DNA of 64,000 bases from Devosia soli (lineage in GTDB: Bacteria; Pseudomonadota; Alphaproteobacteria; Rhizobiales; Devosiaceae): contig NZ_LAJG01000022.1 of the NCBI RefSeq assembly GCF_000970455.1, positions 124,001 through 188,000 of the forward strand, written 5' to 3'. Under the pieces are notes generated by a model. The model had not been told where the DNA came from, made no database searches, and saw nothing but the letters and a program-made list of their open reading frames with translations. Shown here one piece after another: positions 17,244 to 25,047 of this stretch. Within the stretch, counting starts at the first letter, position 1. Every line of letters begins with the position of its first letter. A program made the position numbers and the translations under genes.

Positions 17244-19859
17244 ATGCACCATGATACCCCCTTGATCACTACGATCGTCGCGGGTTTGGTGCTGGCTTAT
17301 ATTTTCGGGATGTTGGCCAATCGGCTGCGGCTTCCTCCGCTCGTTGGCTATCTTTTCGCCGGTGTCCTGGTCGGCCCGAATACGCCCGGCTTTGTCGCCG
17401 ATCAGGCGCTCGGAGCCGAACTTGCCGAGCTTGGCGTCATTCTTCTCATGTTCGGCGTGGGCCTGCATTTTTCGCTCAAGGACCTGATGAGCGTTCGCGC
17501 GCTCGCCATTCCGGGCGCCATTGCCCAGATCGCCGTTGCCACGGCACTTGGTGCAGGGCTTGGACTGCTTCTCGGGTGGGACCTCGGCGGGTCGCTCCTT
17601 TTCGGCCTTGCACTCTCAGTCGCCTCGACGGTGGTGCTTTTAAAGGCCCTGCAGGATCGGCGGCTGATCGAGAGTGAACGGGGCCGGATAGCGGTTGGGT
17701 GGCTGATCGTCGAAGATCTTGCCATGGTTCTGGCCCTGGTGCTGATACCCGCCGTCGCGAGCCTTAATGGCACGGATACCGGCCTTCATGACCCTTTCGT
17801 CTCGTTCGTCGAGCGCATCTTTAATACCAGCATCGGCATCTGGGGCGTTCTGGTGCTCACGGTCGTCAAGGTCGCGGCCTTTGTCGGCTTCATGCTGATC
17901 GTCGGTCGCCGCATCATTCCCTGGGCCCTCCATGCGACCGCCCATACCGGCAGCCGCGAACTCTTTCGCCTCGCCGTACTTGCCATTGCTCTGGGCGTGG
18001 CGCTCGGTTCCGCCGTGCTCTTCGGCGTGTCGCTGGCGCTCGGCGCATTCTTTGCCGGCATGATCCTGTCGGAAAGCGAGCTCAGCCATCGCGCCGCCAA
18101 CGAAACGCTGCCGCTGCGCGATGCTTTTGCGGTGCTGTTCTTCGTCTCTGTCGGCATGCTGTTCGATCCCTCGATCATCCTGACCAATCCACTGCCCGTG
18201 CTGGCGACGGTGTTCATCATCGTCATCGGCAAATCGCTGGCTGCATTTGCCATCGTGCTCATTTTCGGGCGGCCGGTGGGCACGGCGCTGACGATTTCGG
18301 CGAGCCTGGCGCAAATCGGCGAATTTTCCTTCATTTTGGCCAGCATGGGCGTGGCGCTCGCCATCATGCCCCCCGAGGGTCAGGACCTGATCCTTGCCGG
18401 TGCATTGATCTCCATCGTCCTTAATCCTATCATCTTCTGGGCAGCGGAATTGCTGCGACCCCGGATCGAGGCGCGGCTGCCAGCGTCGCGTGTCGCCACA
18501 TCCACCGAGCGGGTCGAGCCGCGCGAACCCACCCTTGCCGCCGCTGGCCCGGCAACGACAGACATTCCGTCCGAAGCCGCAATCGAGCGCGGTGCGCCGG
18601 GGCCGGATGATGATGTCGTCGAACCCCTGACTCTGACCGGCCACACTGTCCTCGTCGGCTATGGCCAGGTGGGGCGCATCGTTGCCGATGGGCTCAAGGA
18701 GGCCAAGAGGGACCTCGTCGTCATCGAGGATTCCGACCATGACGTTGCGGCGGCCCGCGCGGCCGGGCTCGAGGTTGTCTATGGCAATGCCGCGAGCCAG
18801 GACGTCTTGAAACTCGTTAACCTCGGGGGCGCCAAAAACCTTCTTGTTGCGATTTCCAATGCCTTCGAAGCGGGAACGGTCTGCGAAAGCGGCCGCAAGC
18901 TCAATCCGGGCATCAGCATCATCGCGCGTGCTTATTCAGAAGAAGAAGAGAGCTTCTTGCGCGGGCTTGGCGCGACCACCGTCATCCGTGGCGAGCGCGA
19001 AATCGGCAAAGGCATCCTGGCTCTACTGCGCGGCGAGGACACCAAGGCCGTGGCTGAGCCAACGGAGCCGGCAAAACCGCTGCCGCCAAGCGACAATATC
19101 ATTGCCCAGGCCGCTGCGACGCTGACGGCGGTAACGGCGGCACCCGTTGCGGTGTCCGAGCCTGACCCGAGCCTTGCGCCCGATCCGCTTGTCGAGCCAT
19201 CTGACCAGCCAGTGAGTGACAAAGCTGAAGGTGCGGCGATCGTCGAAGCGGCGCCGGAGCAGTCGGAGCCTATCACGGCACCCGAAGTTTCGACGGATGC
19301 GGCTCGTTCAGAGACAGCCGGCGAGGAGGCTGCGTCCGTCATTCCCGTCCTCGAGGCCGCGCAGATCGAAGAGCCTTCCGAAGTCCGGCTAACGGACGAG
19401 CCCGACGAAGCCGTTCCTCCAGCCGAAGTGATCGCCGTCGAGCCTCAAACCGCCTTGACCGAGGTAACGCCGTCGATCGGCGAGCCGCCGCCGGCAATCG
19501 ATGAAGTCGTGGTCATCCCGCCATCTGCGCCCGTCGAAGTGGCGGAGGCCAACGCATTGCCCGGGCCGGAGGCAACGCCAGAGTCCGAGGCAAAGCCTGA
19601 GCCGGTGGTTGCGCCGGAGCCAGAGGCAGCGCCTGAGCCAGTGCCCTCCTCCGAGCCCGCGCTGATCATCGAAGACCCTCTGCCGGAGGCGTCGTCCGAA
19701 GATGTGGACCCGGCGCCGTCTTCCGATGCGCCCGCCGTCATAGCCGATGCGCCCCCAGCGAATCCCTTGCCGGAAGAGACGGACGAAGCCGAACAGGATG
19801 AGGCCAAGAAGGACGACGAACCGGTGGTGCCGCCGGTGACGCCGGAGCCCAGAGGCTAA
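17244..19859 (+). CDS. ybaL: YbaL/KefB-type cation:proton antiporter with TrkA-N domain and long acidic C-terminal tail
   Basis: The 871-residue protein has a CPA2 antiporter domain of about 12 helices (residues about 5-410), a linker, and a TrkA-N nucleotide-binding domain that starts near 466 (HTVLVGYGQVGRIVADGL). E. coli YbaL ends soon after the RCK-like domain at about 558 residues. Here an extra segment of about 275 residues, from about 596, is made almost wholly of Pro, Glu, Ala, Ser, Asp and Val with repeated PEP/EPE units. The transport role is K+ or Na+ exchange for protons at the inner membrane, gated by the nucleotide domain. GGAGG precedes the ATG. The tail has no domain I recognise. 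Confidence 0.88.
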   Translation: MHHDTPLITTIVAGLVLAYIFGMLANRLRLPPLVGYLFAGVLVGPNTPGFVADQALGAELAELGVILLMFGVGLHFSLKDLMSVRALAIPGAIAQIAVATALGAGLGLLLGWDLGGSLLFGLALSVASTVVLLKALQDRRLIESERGRIAVGWLIVEDLAMVLALVLIPAVASLNGTDTGLHDPFVSFVERIFNTSIGIWGVLVLTVVKVAAFVGFMLIVGRRIIPWALHATAHTGSRELFRLAVLAIALGVALGSAVLFGVSLALGAFFAGMILSESELSHRAANETLPLRDAFAVLFFVSVGMLFDPSIILTNPLPVLATVFIIVIGKSLAAFAIVLIFGRPVGTALTISASLAQIGEFSFILASMGVALAIMPPEGQDLILAGALISIVLNPIIFWAAELLRPRIEARLPASRVATSTERVEPREPTLAAAGPATTDIPSEAAIERGAPGPDDDVVEPLTLTGHTVLVGYGQVGRIVADGLKEAKRDLVVIEDSDHDVAAARAAGLEVVYGNAASQDVLKLVNLGGAKNLLVAISNAFEAGTVCESGRKLNPGISIIARAYSEEEESFLRGLGATTVIRGEREIGKGILALLRGEDTKAVAEPTEPAKPLPPSDNIIAQAAATLTAVTAAPVAVSEPDPSLAPDPLVEPSDQPVSDKAEGAAIVEAAPEQSEPITAPEVSTDAARSETAGEEAASVIPVLEAAQIEEPSEVRLTDEPDEAVPPAEVIAVEPQTALTEVTPSIGEPPPAIDEVVVIPPSAPVEVAEANALPGPEATPESEAKPEPVVAPEPEAAPEPVPSSEPALIIEDPLPEASSEDVDPAPSSDAPAVIADAPPANPLPEETDEAEQDEAKKDDEPVVPPVTPEPRG

Positions 19860-19867
19860 GAGGAAAA

Positions 19868-20317
19868 ATGTCGGGACTGATCTCGCAAAAAGCCAAATAT
19901 GCGCTCCGGGCCCTTGTCGCTCTGGCGCGCGCGGGACGGGGCGAAAGCCGGATGATCGGCGAAATTTCACGCGATCAGGCGATTCCCAAGAAATTCCTCG
20001 AGCAGATCCTTCTCGAGCTCAAGCGCGCCGGCATCGTCACCAGCCGGCGCGGCCGCATGGGCGGCTATGAACTCGTGCGCGCGCCTGAAGAGATCATGTA
20101 TGGCGAAGTGCTTCGGCTGATCGATGGGCCGATCGCACCGCTCCCGTGCCTTTCCAAGATCGCCTATCGCAAATGCGAGGATTGCAAGGACGAGGGCTCC
20201 TGCGAAATCCGGCATGTGTTCGAACGCGTGACGCTCGCAACGCGTGCCGTCCTGGATCGGACGAGCCTCGCGGATTCGCTCAATCTCGAGGATTTGCCGG
20301 TGGACGAGGTGGCTTGA
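19868..20317 (+). CDS. Rrf2 family transcriptional regulator with four-cysteine cluster
   Basis: The 149-residue protein has the Rrf2 winged helix (KAKYALRALVALAR, then IPKKFLEQILLELKRAGIVTSRRGRMGGY) followed by a sensor helix with Cys94, Cys103, Cys106 and Cys112 in CLSKIAYRKCEDC and GSCEIR. IscR, NsrR and RirA use three cysteines in this region to bind an Fe-S cluster, so an iron-, redox- or NO-responsive repressor is likely. It starts eight bases after the antiporter stop and may share its transcript. Its targets are unknown. Confidence 0.88.
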   Translation: MSGLISQKAKYALRALVALARAGRGESRMIGEISRDQAIPKKFLEQILLELKRAGIVTSRRGRMGGYELVRAPEEIMYGEVLRLIDGPIAPLPCLSKIAYRKCEDCKDEGSCEIRHVFERVTLATRAVLDRTSLADSLNLEDLPVDEVA

Positions 20318-20330
20318 GGGGCCTCCTTCG

Positions 20331-20410
20331 ATCGTCACCACCGGGCTTGTCCCGGTAGTCCATGCTTTCCAAAAGATAGATTGCCCGGACAAGCCGAGCA
20401 ATGACGAGGT
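20331..20410. repeat. interspersed palindromic repeat, copy 1
   Basis: The stretch holds CCGGGCTTGTCCCGGTAGTCCA and, about 30 bases later, ATTGCCCGGACAAGCCGAGCAA, which pair as a long imperfect hairpin (GGCTTGTCC with GGACAAGCC). A second copy with the same two conserved halves is at 56400-56474. Both lie in gaps after gene ends, like REP-type elements of rhizobia. Confidence 0.7.
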
Positions 20411-20435
20411 TGGCGAGATTGGTGGTCGCCCGCCC

Positions 20436-21290
20436 TCAGCCGAAAACTACCGTCTTCTTGCCATTGAGCATAACGCGGCTTTCCAGGTGCAGTTTGACGG
20501 CGCGGGCGAGGACGCGGCTTTCGATGTCGCGGCCGGCGGCGACGAGGTCGTCGGGGCTCATGGCGTGGGTGACGCGGGCGGTTTCCTGCTCGATGATCGG
20601 ACCCTCATCAAGATCGGGCGTCACGTAATGGGCGGTGGCGCCGATGATCTTGACGCCGCGCTCATGGGCTTGGTGATAGGGTCTCGCGCCTTTAAAACTC
20701 GGCAGGAACGAGTGGTGGATATTGATCACCTGACCATAGAGGCGGGTCGAGAGATTGTCCGAGAGCACCTGCATATAGCGCGCGAGGACGACGAGATCGG
20801 CGCCGGTCGATTTGACGATCTCGAGCACCTGGGCTTCCTGTTCGGCCTTGGTATCCTTGGTGACAGGCAGGTAGTGATAGGGAATGCCGGCGTCTTCGGC
20901 GATCTTTTGGGCGTCGACGTGATTGGAGATGATGGCGGCGACATCGGCATCGAGCCAATTGACGCGGATCTGGTAGAGAAGGTGCAGGAGCGTGTGGTCG
21001 AATTTGCTGACCAGCACGACGATCTGCTTGCGGCGGCTTTCGTCGCTGAGCGCGGTTTTCATGTCGAAGCGCTCGATGGGCGAGCGTAGCGCCTTTTCAA
21101 TGCGGTCGCGGCCCATGCCATCGGGCGCGGTGAAGGCGAGGCGCATGAAGAAGCGGCCGGTTTCCTTGTCCCAGAACTGATTGGATTCAGCGATGTTGGC
21201 GTTGAGCGCCGCAAGTTCGGTGGTGACCGCGGCGACGATGCCCGGGCGGTCATTGCACGAAAGGGTCAGGACGAAATTGGCCGAGGACAA
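20436..21290 (-). CDS. purU: formyltetrahydrofolate deformylase
   Basis: The 284-residue protein has an N-terminal ACT domain (FVLTLSCNDRPGIVAAVTTELAALNANI) and a C-terminal formyl-transferase fold with NIHHSFLPSFKGARPYHQA and TPDLDEGPIIEQE, which carry the catalytic Asn, His and Asp. PurU splits 10-formyl-THF into formate and THF, feeding formate to purine synthesis and balancing one-carbon pools. The TTG at 21290 is preferred because GGAGG lies seven bases upstream and the length then equals the family norm; an upstream in-frame start at 21350 adds 20 residues without homology. It lies downstream of a small ORF with its own terminator. Confidence 0.93.
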   Translation of the reverse strand: MSSANFVLTLSCNDRPGIVAAVTTELAALNANIAESNQFWDKETGRFFMRLAFTAPDGMGRDRIEKALRSPIERFDMKTALSDESRRKQIVVLVSKFDHTLLHLLYQIRVNWLDADVAAIISNHVDAQKIAEDAGIPYHYLPVTKDTKAEQEAQVLEIVKSTGADLVVLARYMQVLSDNLSTRLYGQVINIHHSFLPSFKGARPYHQAHERGVKIIGATAHYVTPDLDEGPIIEQETARVTHAMSPDDLVAAGRDIESRVLARAVKLHLESRVMLNGKKTVVFG

Positions 21291-21380
21291 GGCGGGCCTC
21301 CGGATGAAGATATGGGGGAGGGGTATCAATGGCCCACGGCCTCCCGTCAAGCCCTCGCGCGGCCACGCCGTCCGCCGAAA

Positions 21381-21411
21381 AGGAAAAGGGCCGCTCCGCG
21401 GAGCGACCCTT
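21381..21411 (-). terminator. intrinsic terminator after the small leader ORF
   Basis: Read on the minus strand, AAGGGTCGCTCC and GGAGCGGCCCTT form a 12-pair stem with one G-T wobble and almost no loop, followed by TTTTCCTTTT. The wobble pairs only on the minus strand, so it acts on transcripts reading towards purU. Confidence 0.8.
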
Positions 21412-21448
21412 CCCTGAGTTACAGGCGCTGAGCCTGAGGAGGCGCGCG

Positions 21449-21517
21449 CTAGCCGAGATCACTCCCTGACTGCACCGATATTCCCAGGACCTCGAGCACC
21501 ACATTCTCAAAAGACAC
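21449..21517 (-). CDS. 22-residue ORF with perfect Shine-Dalgarno, upstream of purU
   Basis: On the minus strand AAGGAGGTGATCCA (21531-21518) matches the full complement of the 3' end of 16S rRNA and ends directly before a GTG at 21517, at ideal spacing. The frame reads VSFENVVLEVLG at the start and SDLG at the end, then TAG. The peptide is mildly acidic, with no lysine, arginine, cysteine or aromatic beyond one phenylalanine. A CCTCCT at 21442-21437 after the stop can pair with the AGGAGG, and an intrinsic terminator follows. It is either a short expressed protein with its own transcript or a leader controlling purU. I know of no family for it. Confidence 0.55.
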   Translation of the reverse strand: MSFENVVLEVLGISVQSGSDLG

Positions 21518-21642
21518 TGGATCACCTCCTTCACGTTGGTTGAACATATGAGGAGCTTGCGCCTCGAAAAGCGCGATGTCTAGTCACAAAAGATTCAAGC
21601 GCGCGCCGGGCCGAAAGGGGCGGCGAAATGGAGGCTCCTGGC

Positions 21643-22065
21643 ATGACCAATCCTCGAGACGTCAAATATGCCAATGAAAGCATCGCGCGCTGGCAGGCTG
21701 CGCTGAAGGACCGGGCGATGCTCGAGACGAACAATGTTACCTTTGCCTGCCTGCGCGGTTTTTTGCACGAGTTGCGGGCGCGATTGCCGCTTGCCGATAT
21801 CGCGCGGTTCGGCAACCACCTCCCGGCTGTCCAGCGCGGCATTTTCTATCAGGACTGGACTCCATGCGAGGCGATCGACACGCCCGATCTTGCCGCCTTC
21901 GAGACGGCGCTCGCCCGGCGGCTCTTGCCGCATGTTCACATGCCGGCAGGGATAACGCGGGACATCATTCTTGTCATCAAGACCGAGAGTGAGCCGTTCG
22001 ATGCCGAGCGCATCGGGGCCGTTCTGCCGCCGCCGCTGCGCAGGGTTTGGGACGAGCTGCAATAG
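21643..22065 (+). CDS. DUF2267 domain protein
   Basis: The 140-residue protein starts MTNPRDVKYANESIARWQAALKDR and has the DUF2267 layout: a helix carrying CLRGFLHELRARLPLADIARFGNHLPAVQRGIFYQDW, then a second partly matching repeat ending FDAERIGAVLPPPLRRVWDEL. These all-helical proteins occur widely in rhizobia and actinobacteria and have no established function. GGAGG at 21629-21633 fits the ATG at 21643; an ATG at 21628 adds five residues. It ends inside a terminator shared with the convergent pot operon. Confidence 0.75.
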   Translation: MTNPRDVKYANESIARWQAALKDRAMLETNNVTFACLRGFLHELRARLPLADIARFGNHLPAVQRGIFYQDWTPCEAIDTPDLAAFETALARRLLPHVHMPAGITRDIILVIKTESEPFDAERIGAVLPPPLRRVWDELQ

Positions 22066-22089
22066 CCAGGGCTAAGCCCTGGCTTTTTT
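22064..22089 (+). terminator. intrinsic terminator at the end of the DUF2267 gene
   Basis: GCCAGGG at 22065-22071 and CCCTGGC at 22077-22083 form a stem with loop CTAAG, followed by TTTTTT at 22084-22089. It overlaps the stop codons of both convergent genes. Confidence 0.85.
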
Positions 22090-22884
22090 CGGCTTGGAGC
22101 GCAGCTGAATGATCGTCGCGATGAGGACGCCGGTTGCCACGATGCCGATGATAATGGTGGCGAGCGCATTGACGTCCGGGGAGACGCCGAGGCGGACCTT
22201 CGAGAAGATCACCATGGGCAGGGTCGAGGAGCCGGGGCCGGAAACGAAGCTGGCGATCACGAGATCATCGAGCGACAGGGTGAAACCGAGCAGCCATCCC
22301 GAGACCAGAGCCGGCGCGATGATCGGCAGGGTGATGTCGAAGAAGGTGCGGACCGGGGAGGCGCCGAGGTCCATGGCGGCTTCCTCAAGGCTCCGGTCGA
22401 AGTCGGACAAGCGCGACTGCACGACGACGCAGACATAGGCCATGCAGAAGGTCGAATGGGCGATGACGATGGTCAGCATGCCGCGGCCGCGCGGCCAGCC
22501 GATGAAGCTTTCCATGGCGACGAAGAGCAGCAGGAGCGCAAGACCGGTGATGACGTCGGGCATGACGAGCGGCGCCGAGACCATGCCGGAAAAAAGCGTA
22601 CGGCCACGGAAGCGGCGGAAGCGCACGAGGGCGACGGCCGCCAGAGTGCCGAGGACGAGCGCGATGCTGGCGCTGAGTGCTGCGATCTGCAGGCTCAGCC
22701 ATGCCGCGCCCAGCATCTGCGGATCGCGGAAAAGCTCGCCATACCATTTGGTCGAAAAGCCGGACCAGACGGTCACGAGACGGCTTTCGTTGAAGGAGAA
22801 AATGACGAGCGAAACGATCGGCGCGTAAAGAAACGAGAACCCGAGGGCCGCTGCAATGGGAAGAAACCAGCCACGACGGAACAT
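22072..22884 (-). CDS. potI: polyamine ABC transporter permease PotI
   Basis: This 270-residue membrane protein has six hydrophobic helices and the permease loop EEAAMDLGASPVRTFFDITLPIIAPALVSGWLL, the EAA motif that docks to the ATPase. It closely fits the PotI/PotC type of spermidine/putrescine importers, including the opening LGFSFLYAPIVSLVIFSFNESR. It is the last gene of a four-gene operon and begins one base after potH. It is probably paired with PotH as a heterodimeric channel. Confidence 0.93.
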   Translation of the reverse strand: MFRRGWFLPIAAALGFSFLYAPIVSLVIFSFNESRLVTVWSGFSTKWYGELFRDPQMLGAAWLSLQIAALSASIALVLGTLAAVALVRFRRFRGRTLFSGMVSAPLVMPDVITGLALLLLFVAMESFIGWPRGRGMLTIVIAHSTFCMAYVCVVVQSRLSDFDRSLEEAAMDLGASPVRTFFDITLPIIAPALVSGWLLGFTLSLDDLVIASFVSGPGSSTLPMVIFSKVRLGVSPDVNALATIIIGIVATGVLIATIIQLRSKPKKARA

Positions 22885-22885
22885 G

Positions 22886-23839
22886 CTACTTCTCCACCAC
22901 GGCGCTCTGGGCGCGCTGCATCAGCATGATGGGCACGACAACAACGACCAGCATGGCAACGGCCACGGCGGCGGCGCGGGGCCAATTGGCGGCGGTAAAG
23001 AACTCGTCCCAAAGGACGCGGCCGATCATCAGGGTTTCTGGCCCGCCGAGAAGCGAGGGAATAACGAATTCGCCGATGGCCGGAATGAAGACCAGCATGG
23101 AGCCCGCAATAATGCCCGGCAGCGACAACGGCAGGGTGATCGAGAGGAAGGTGCGCAACGGGCGGCCGCCGAGATCGGCGGAGGCTTCAAACAGCGACAC
23201 GTCGAGTTTTACGAGCGTCGTATAGAGCGGCAGGATCATGAAGGGCAGGTAGGTGTAGACGATGCCGACATAGACGGCGAAATCGGTCTGCATCATCACG
23301 AGAGGCTCGATGCCGAAAAGCCCGAGGAACTGGTTGATGACGCCATTGCCCCGCATAAAGCCGGTCAGGGCATAAACGCGCAGGAGGAACGAGGTAAAGA
23401 ACGGCAGGATCACCAGCATCAGCAGGATGTTGCGCCACCGATCGGACGCGCGCGCGATGGCATAGGCCATCGGATAGCCGACGAGGAGAGTGATGATGGT
23501 CGAGATCGCAGCGATGCGGATCGAGGAGAGATAGGCCGCGACATAAAGATTGTCGGTAAAGAGGCGGATGTAGTTGGACAGGTGCAGGGTGAGCTGCACC
23601 GTGCCGTCCTCGGTCGAGAGAAGGGCCGAATAGGGTGGACGGCCGAACTGCTTGGTGGCCAGCGAAATGCCGAAGACCACGGCCAACGGCACGAGAAAGA
23701 AGATCAAGAGCCAAAGCGCCGGCGCAATCAGCACCAGCATGCGACCGGAAATGCCGACTTTGGCAAGACCGCGTTCGACGGCGTTCCAGGGCTTCAGGCG
23801 GCGCGGTGGCGGGATGGTGGGGTCGTGAGTGGCGGTCAT
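22886..23839 (-). CDS. potH: polyamine ABC transporter permease PotH
   Basis: The 317-residue permease has a longer N-terminus than PotI (about 40 residues before the first helix), then LVLIAPALWLLIFFLVPLAVVFGISLA and the EAA loop FEASADLGGRPLRTFLSITLPLSLPGIIAG. This layout matches PotH/PotB. Its start overlaps the potA stop by four bases (ATGA), so it is translationally coupled to the ATPase. Confidence 0.93.
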   Translation of the reverse strand: MTATHDPTIPPPRRLKPWNAVERGLAKVGISGRMLVLIAPALWLLIFFLVPLAVVFGISLATKQFGRPPYSALLSTEDGTVQLTLHLSNYIRLFTDNLYVAAYLSSIRIAAISTIITLLVGYPMAYAIARASDRWRNILLMLVILPFFTSFLLRVYALTGFMRGNGVINQFLGLFGIEPLVMMQTDFAVYVGIVYTYLPFMILPLYTTLVKLDVSLFEASADLGGRPLRTFLSITLPLSLPGIIAGSMLVFIPAIGEFVIPSLLGGPETLMIGRVLWDEFFTAANWPRAAAVAVAMLVVVVVPIMLMQRAQSAVVEK

Positions 23840-24990
23840 ACCGTCAGCACCGAGCCGGCATTGTCGCTCCAGGTGATATAGACCTTCTCGTCCCAGGTGA
23901 TGGCGTCGGGGTTGCCGCGGACCGAGTTTGTCTGGCTGACACGGATGCGTTTGCCGCTTTCGAGCGCGACCTGGTAGACCGAGATGTCGCCAAGATAGGC
24001 GATTTCCTCGACGATGCCGGCCGTGACATTGGCATCGTGCGCGGTGAACGGCTTTTCCCGGCTCAGTGCCATCTTTTCAGGGCGGATGGCCCACCAGAGA
24101 AGCTGGTCAGGCGCGCAATCGACGCCGTGGCCGACATAAATATCGCAGCCGAGCTCCGCCGAGCGGATGCGGACATGGCCTGGCTCGTCCTCGGTGACCG
24201 TACCCTCAACCATATTTGCCGAGCCGATGAAATTGGCGACGAAGCGGGAATTGGGAAATTCGTAGATGTCGGTCGGTTCGCCGATCATGGCGATTTCGCC
24301 TTGGTTCATGACGCCGATGCGGGTTGCCAGCGTCATGGCCTCTTCCTGGTCGTGGGTGACGACGATGAAGGTGACGCCGAGCGATTCCTGGATTTTCACC
24401 AGTTCGAACTGGGTTTCTTCGCGCAGCTTCTTGTCGAGCGCGCCAAGGGGTTCGTCGAGGAGCAGGAGTTTTGGGCGCTTGGCGAGAGCGCGGGCAAGGG
24501 CGACGCGCTGGCGCTGGCCGCCGGAAAGCTGATGAGGGCGGCGGCGGCCATAATCCTGGAGCTTGACGAGGCTCAGGAGTTCGGCGACGCGATCGGCAAT
24601 CTCGCCCTTGGGGAGGTGATCGCGCTTTAGGCCATAGGCAATGTTCTGCTCGACAGACATATGCGGAAAGAGCGCATAGGACTGGAACATCATGTTGACC
24701 GGGCGGTTATAGGGCGCGACATCGGTCATGTCCTGGCCATCGATTTCGATGGTGCCCGATGTCGGCTGCTCAAAGCCGGCCAGCATGCGCAACAGGGTCG
24801 ATTTACCCGAGCCCGAACCGCCGAGGAGGCAGAAGAGTTCGGAGCGGTAAATGTCGAGCGACACATCGTGCACGGCGAGCACGTCGCCGAATTTCTTCGT
24901 GACGTTCTTGATCCGAACGAACGGCCTATGGTTTGCAGTGTCGCGCCATGGACGCGTGTCGATTGCAAGCTGCTGCGGCTTCTTGGCCAT
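23836..24990 (-). CDS. potA: polyamine ABC transporter ATP-binding protein
   Basis: The 384-residue ATPase has Walker A GGSGSGKST, the signature LSGGQRQRVALARALAKRPK, Walker B LLLLDEPLGALD, the switch His in VTHDQEEAM and a C-terminal TOBE domain (ALSREKPFTAHDANVTAGIVEEI). This is the PotA/PotG type. ATG at 24990 is chosen as the start of MAKKPQQLAID; an upstream frame to 25041 extends without homology. It follows potF by 57 bases on the same strand. Confidence 0.93.
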   Translation of the reverse strand: MAKKPQQLAIDTRPWRDTANHRPFVRIKNVTKKFGDVLAVHDVSLDIYRSELFCLLGGSGSGKSTLLRMLAGFEQPTSGTIEIDGQDMTDVAPYNRPVNMMFQSYALFPHMSVEQNIAYGLKRDHLPKGEIADRVAELLSLVKLQDYGRRRPHQLSGGQRQRVALARALAKRPKLLLLDEPLGALDKKLREETQFELVKIQESLGVTFIVVTHDQEEAMTLATRIGVMNQGEIAMIGEPTDIYEFPNSRFVANFIGSANMVEGTVTEDEPGHVRIRSAELGCDIYVGHGVDCAPDQLLWWAIRPEKMALSREKPFTAHDANVTAGIVEEIAYLGDISVYQVALESGKRIRVSQTNSVRGNPDAITWDEKVYITWSDNAGSVLTV

Positions 24991-25047
24991 GGCTGACTCT
25001 ACGCAAAAGAGTGAAGGGGCGACCCGGATGGATCGCCCCAACGAATG

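Noticed and set aside
17640..18740. A 366-codon minus-strand frame within the antiporter gene
   Set aside because: The product is polar and repetitive, while the plus strand encodes antiporter helices.
21250..21534. A 94-codon minus-strand frame opening at 21534
   Set aside because: It starts at a GTG upstream of the strong ribosome binding site and reads through it and the terminator. The well-placed GTG at 21517 in another frame explains that site better.
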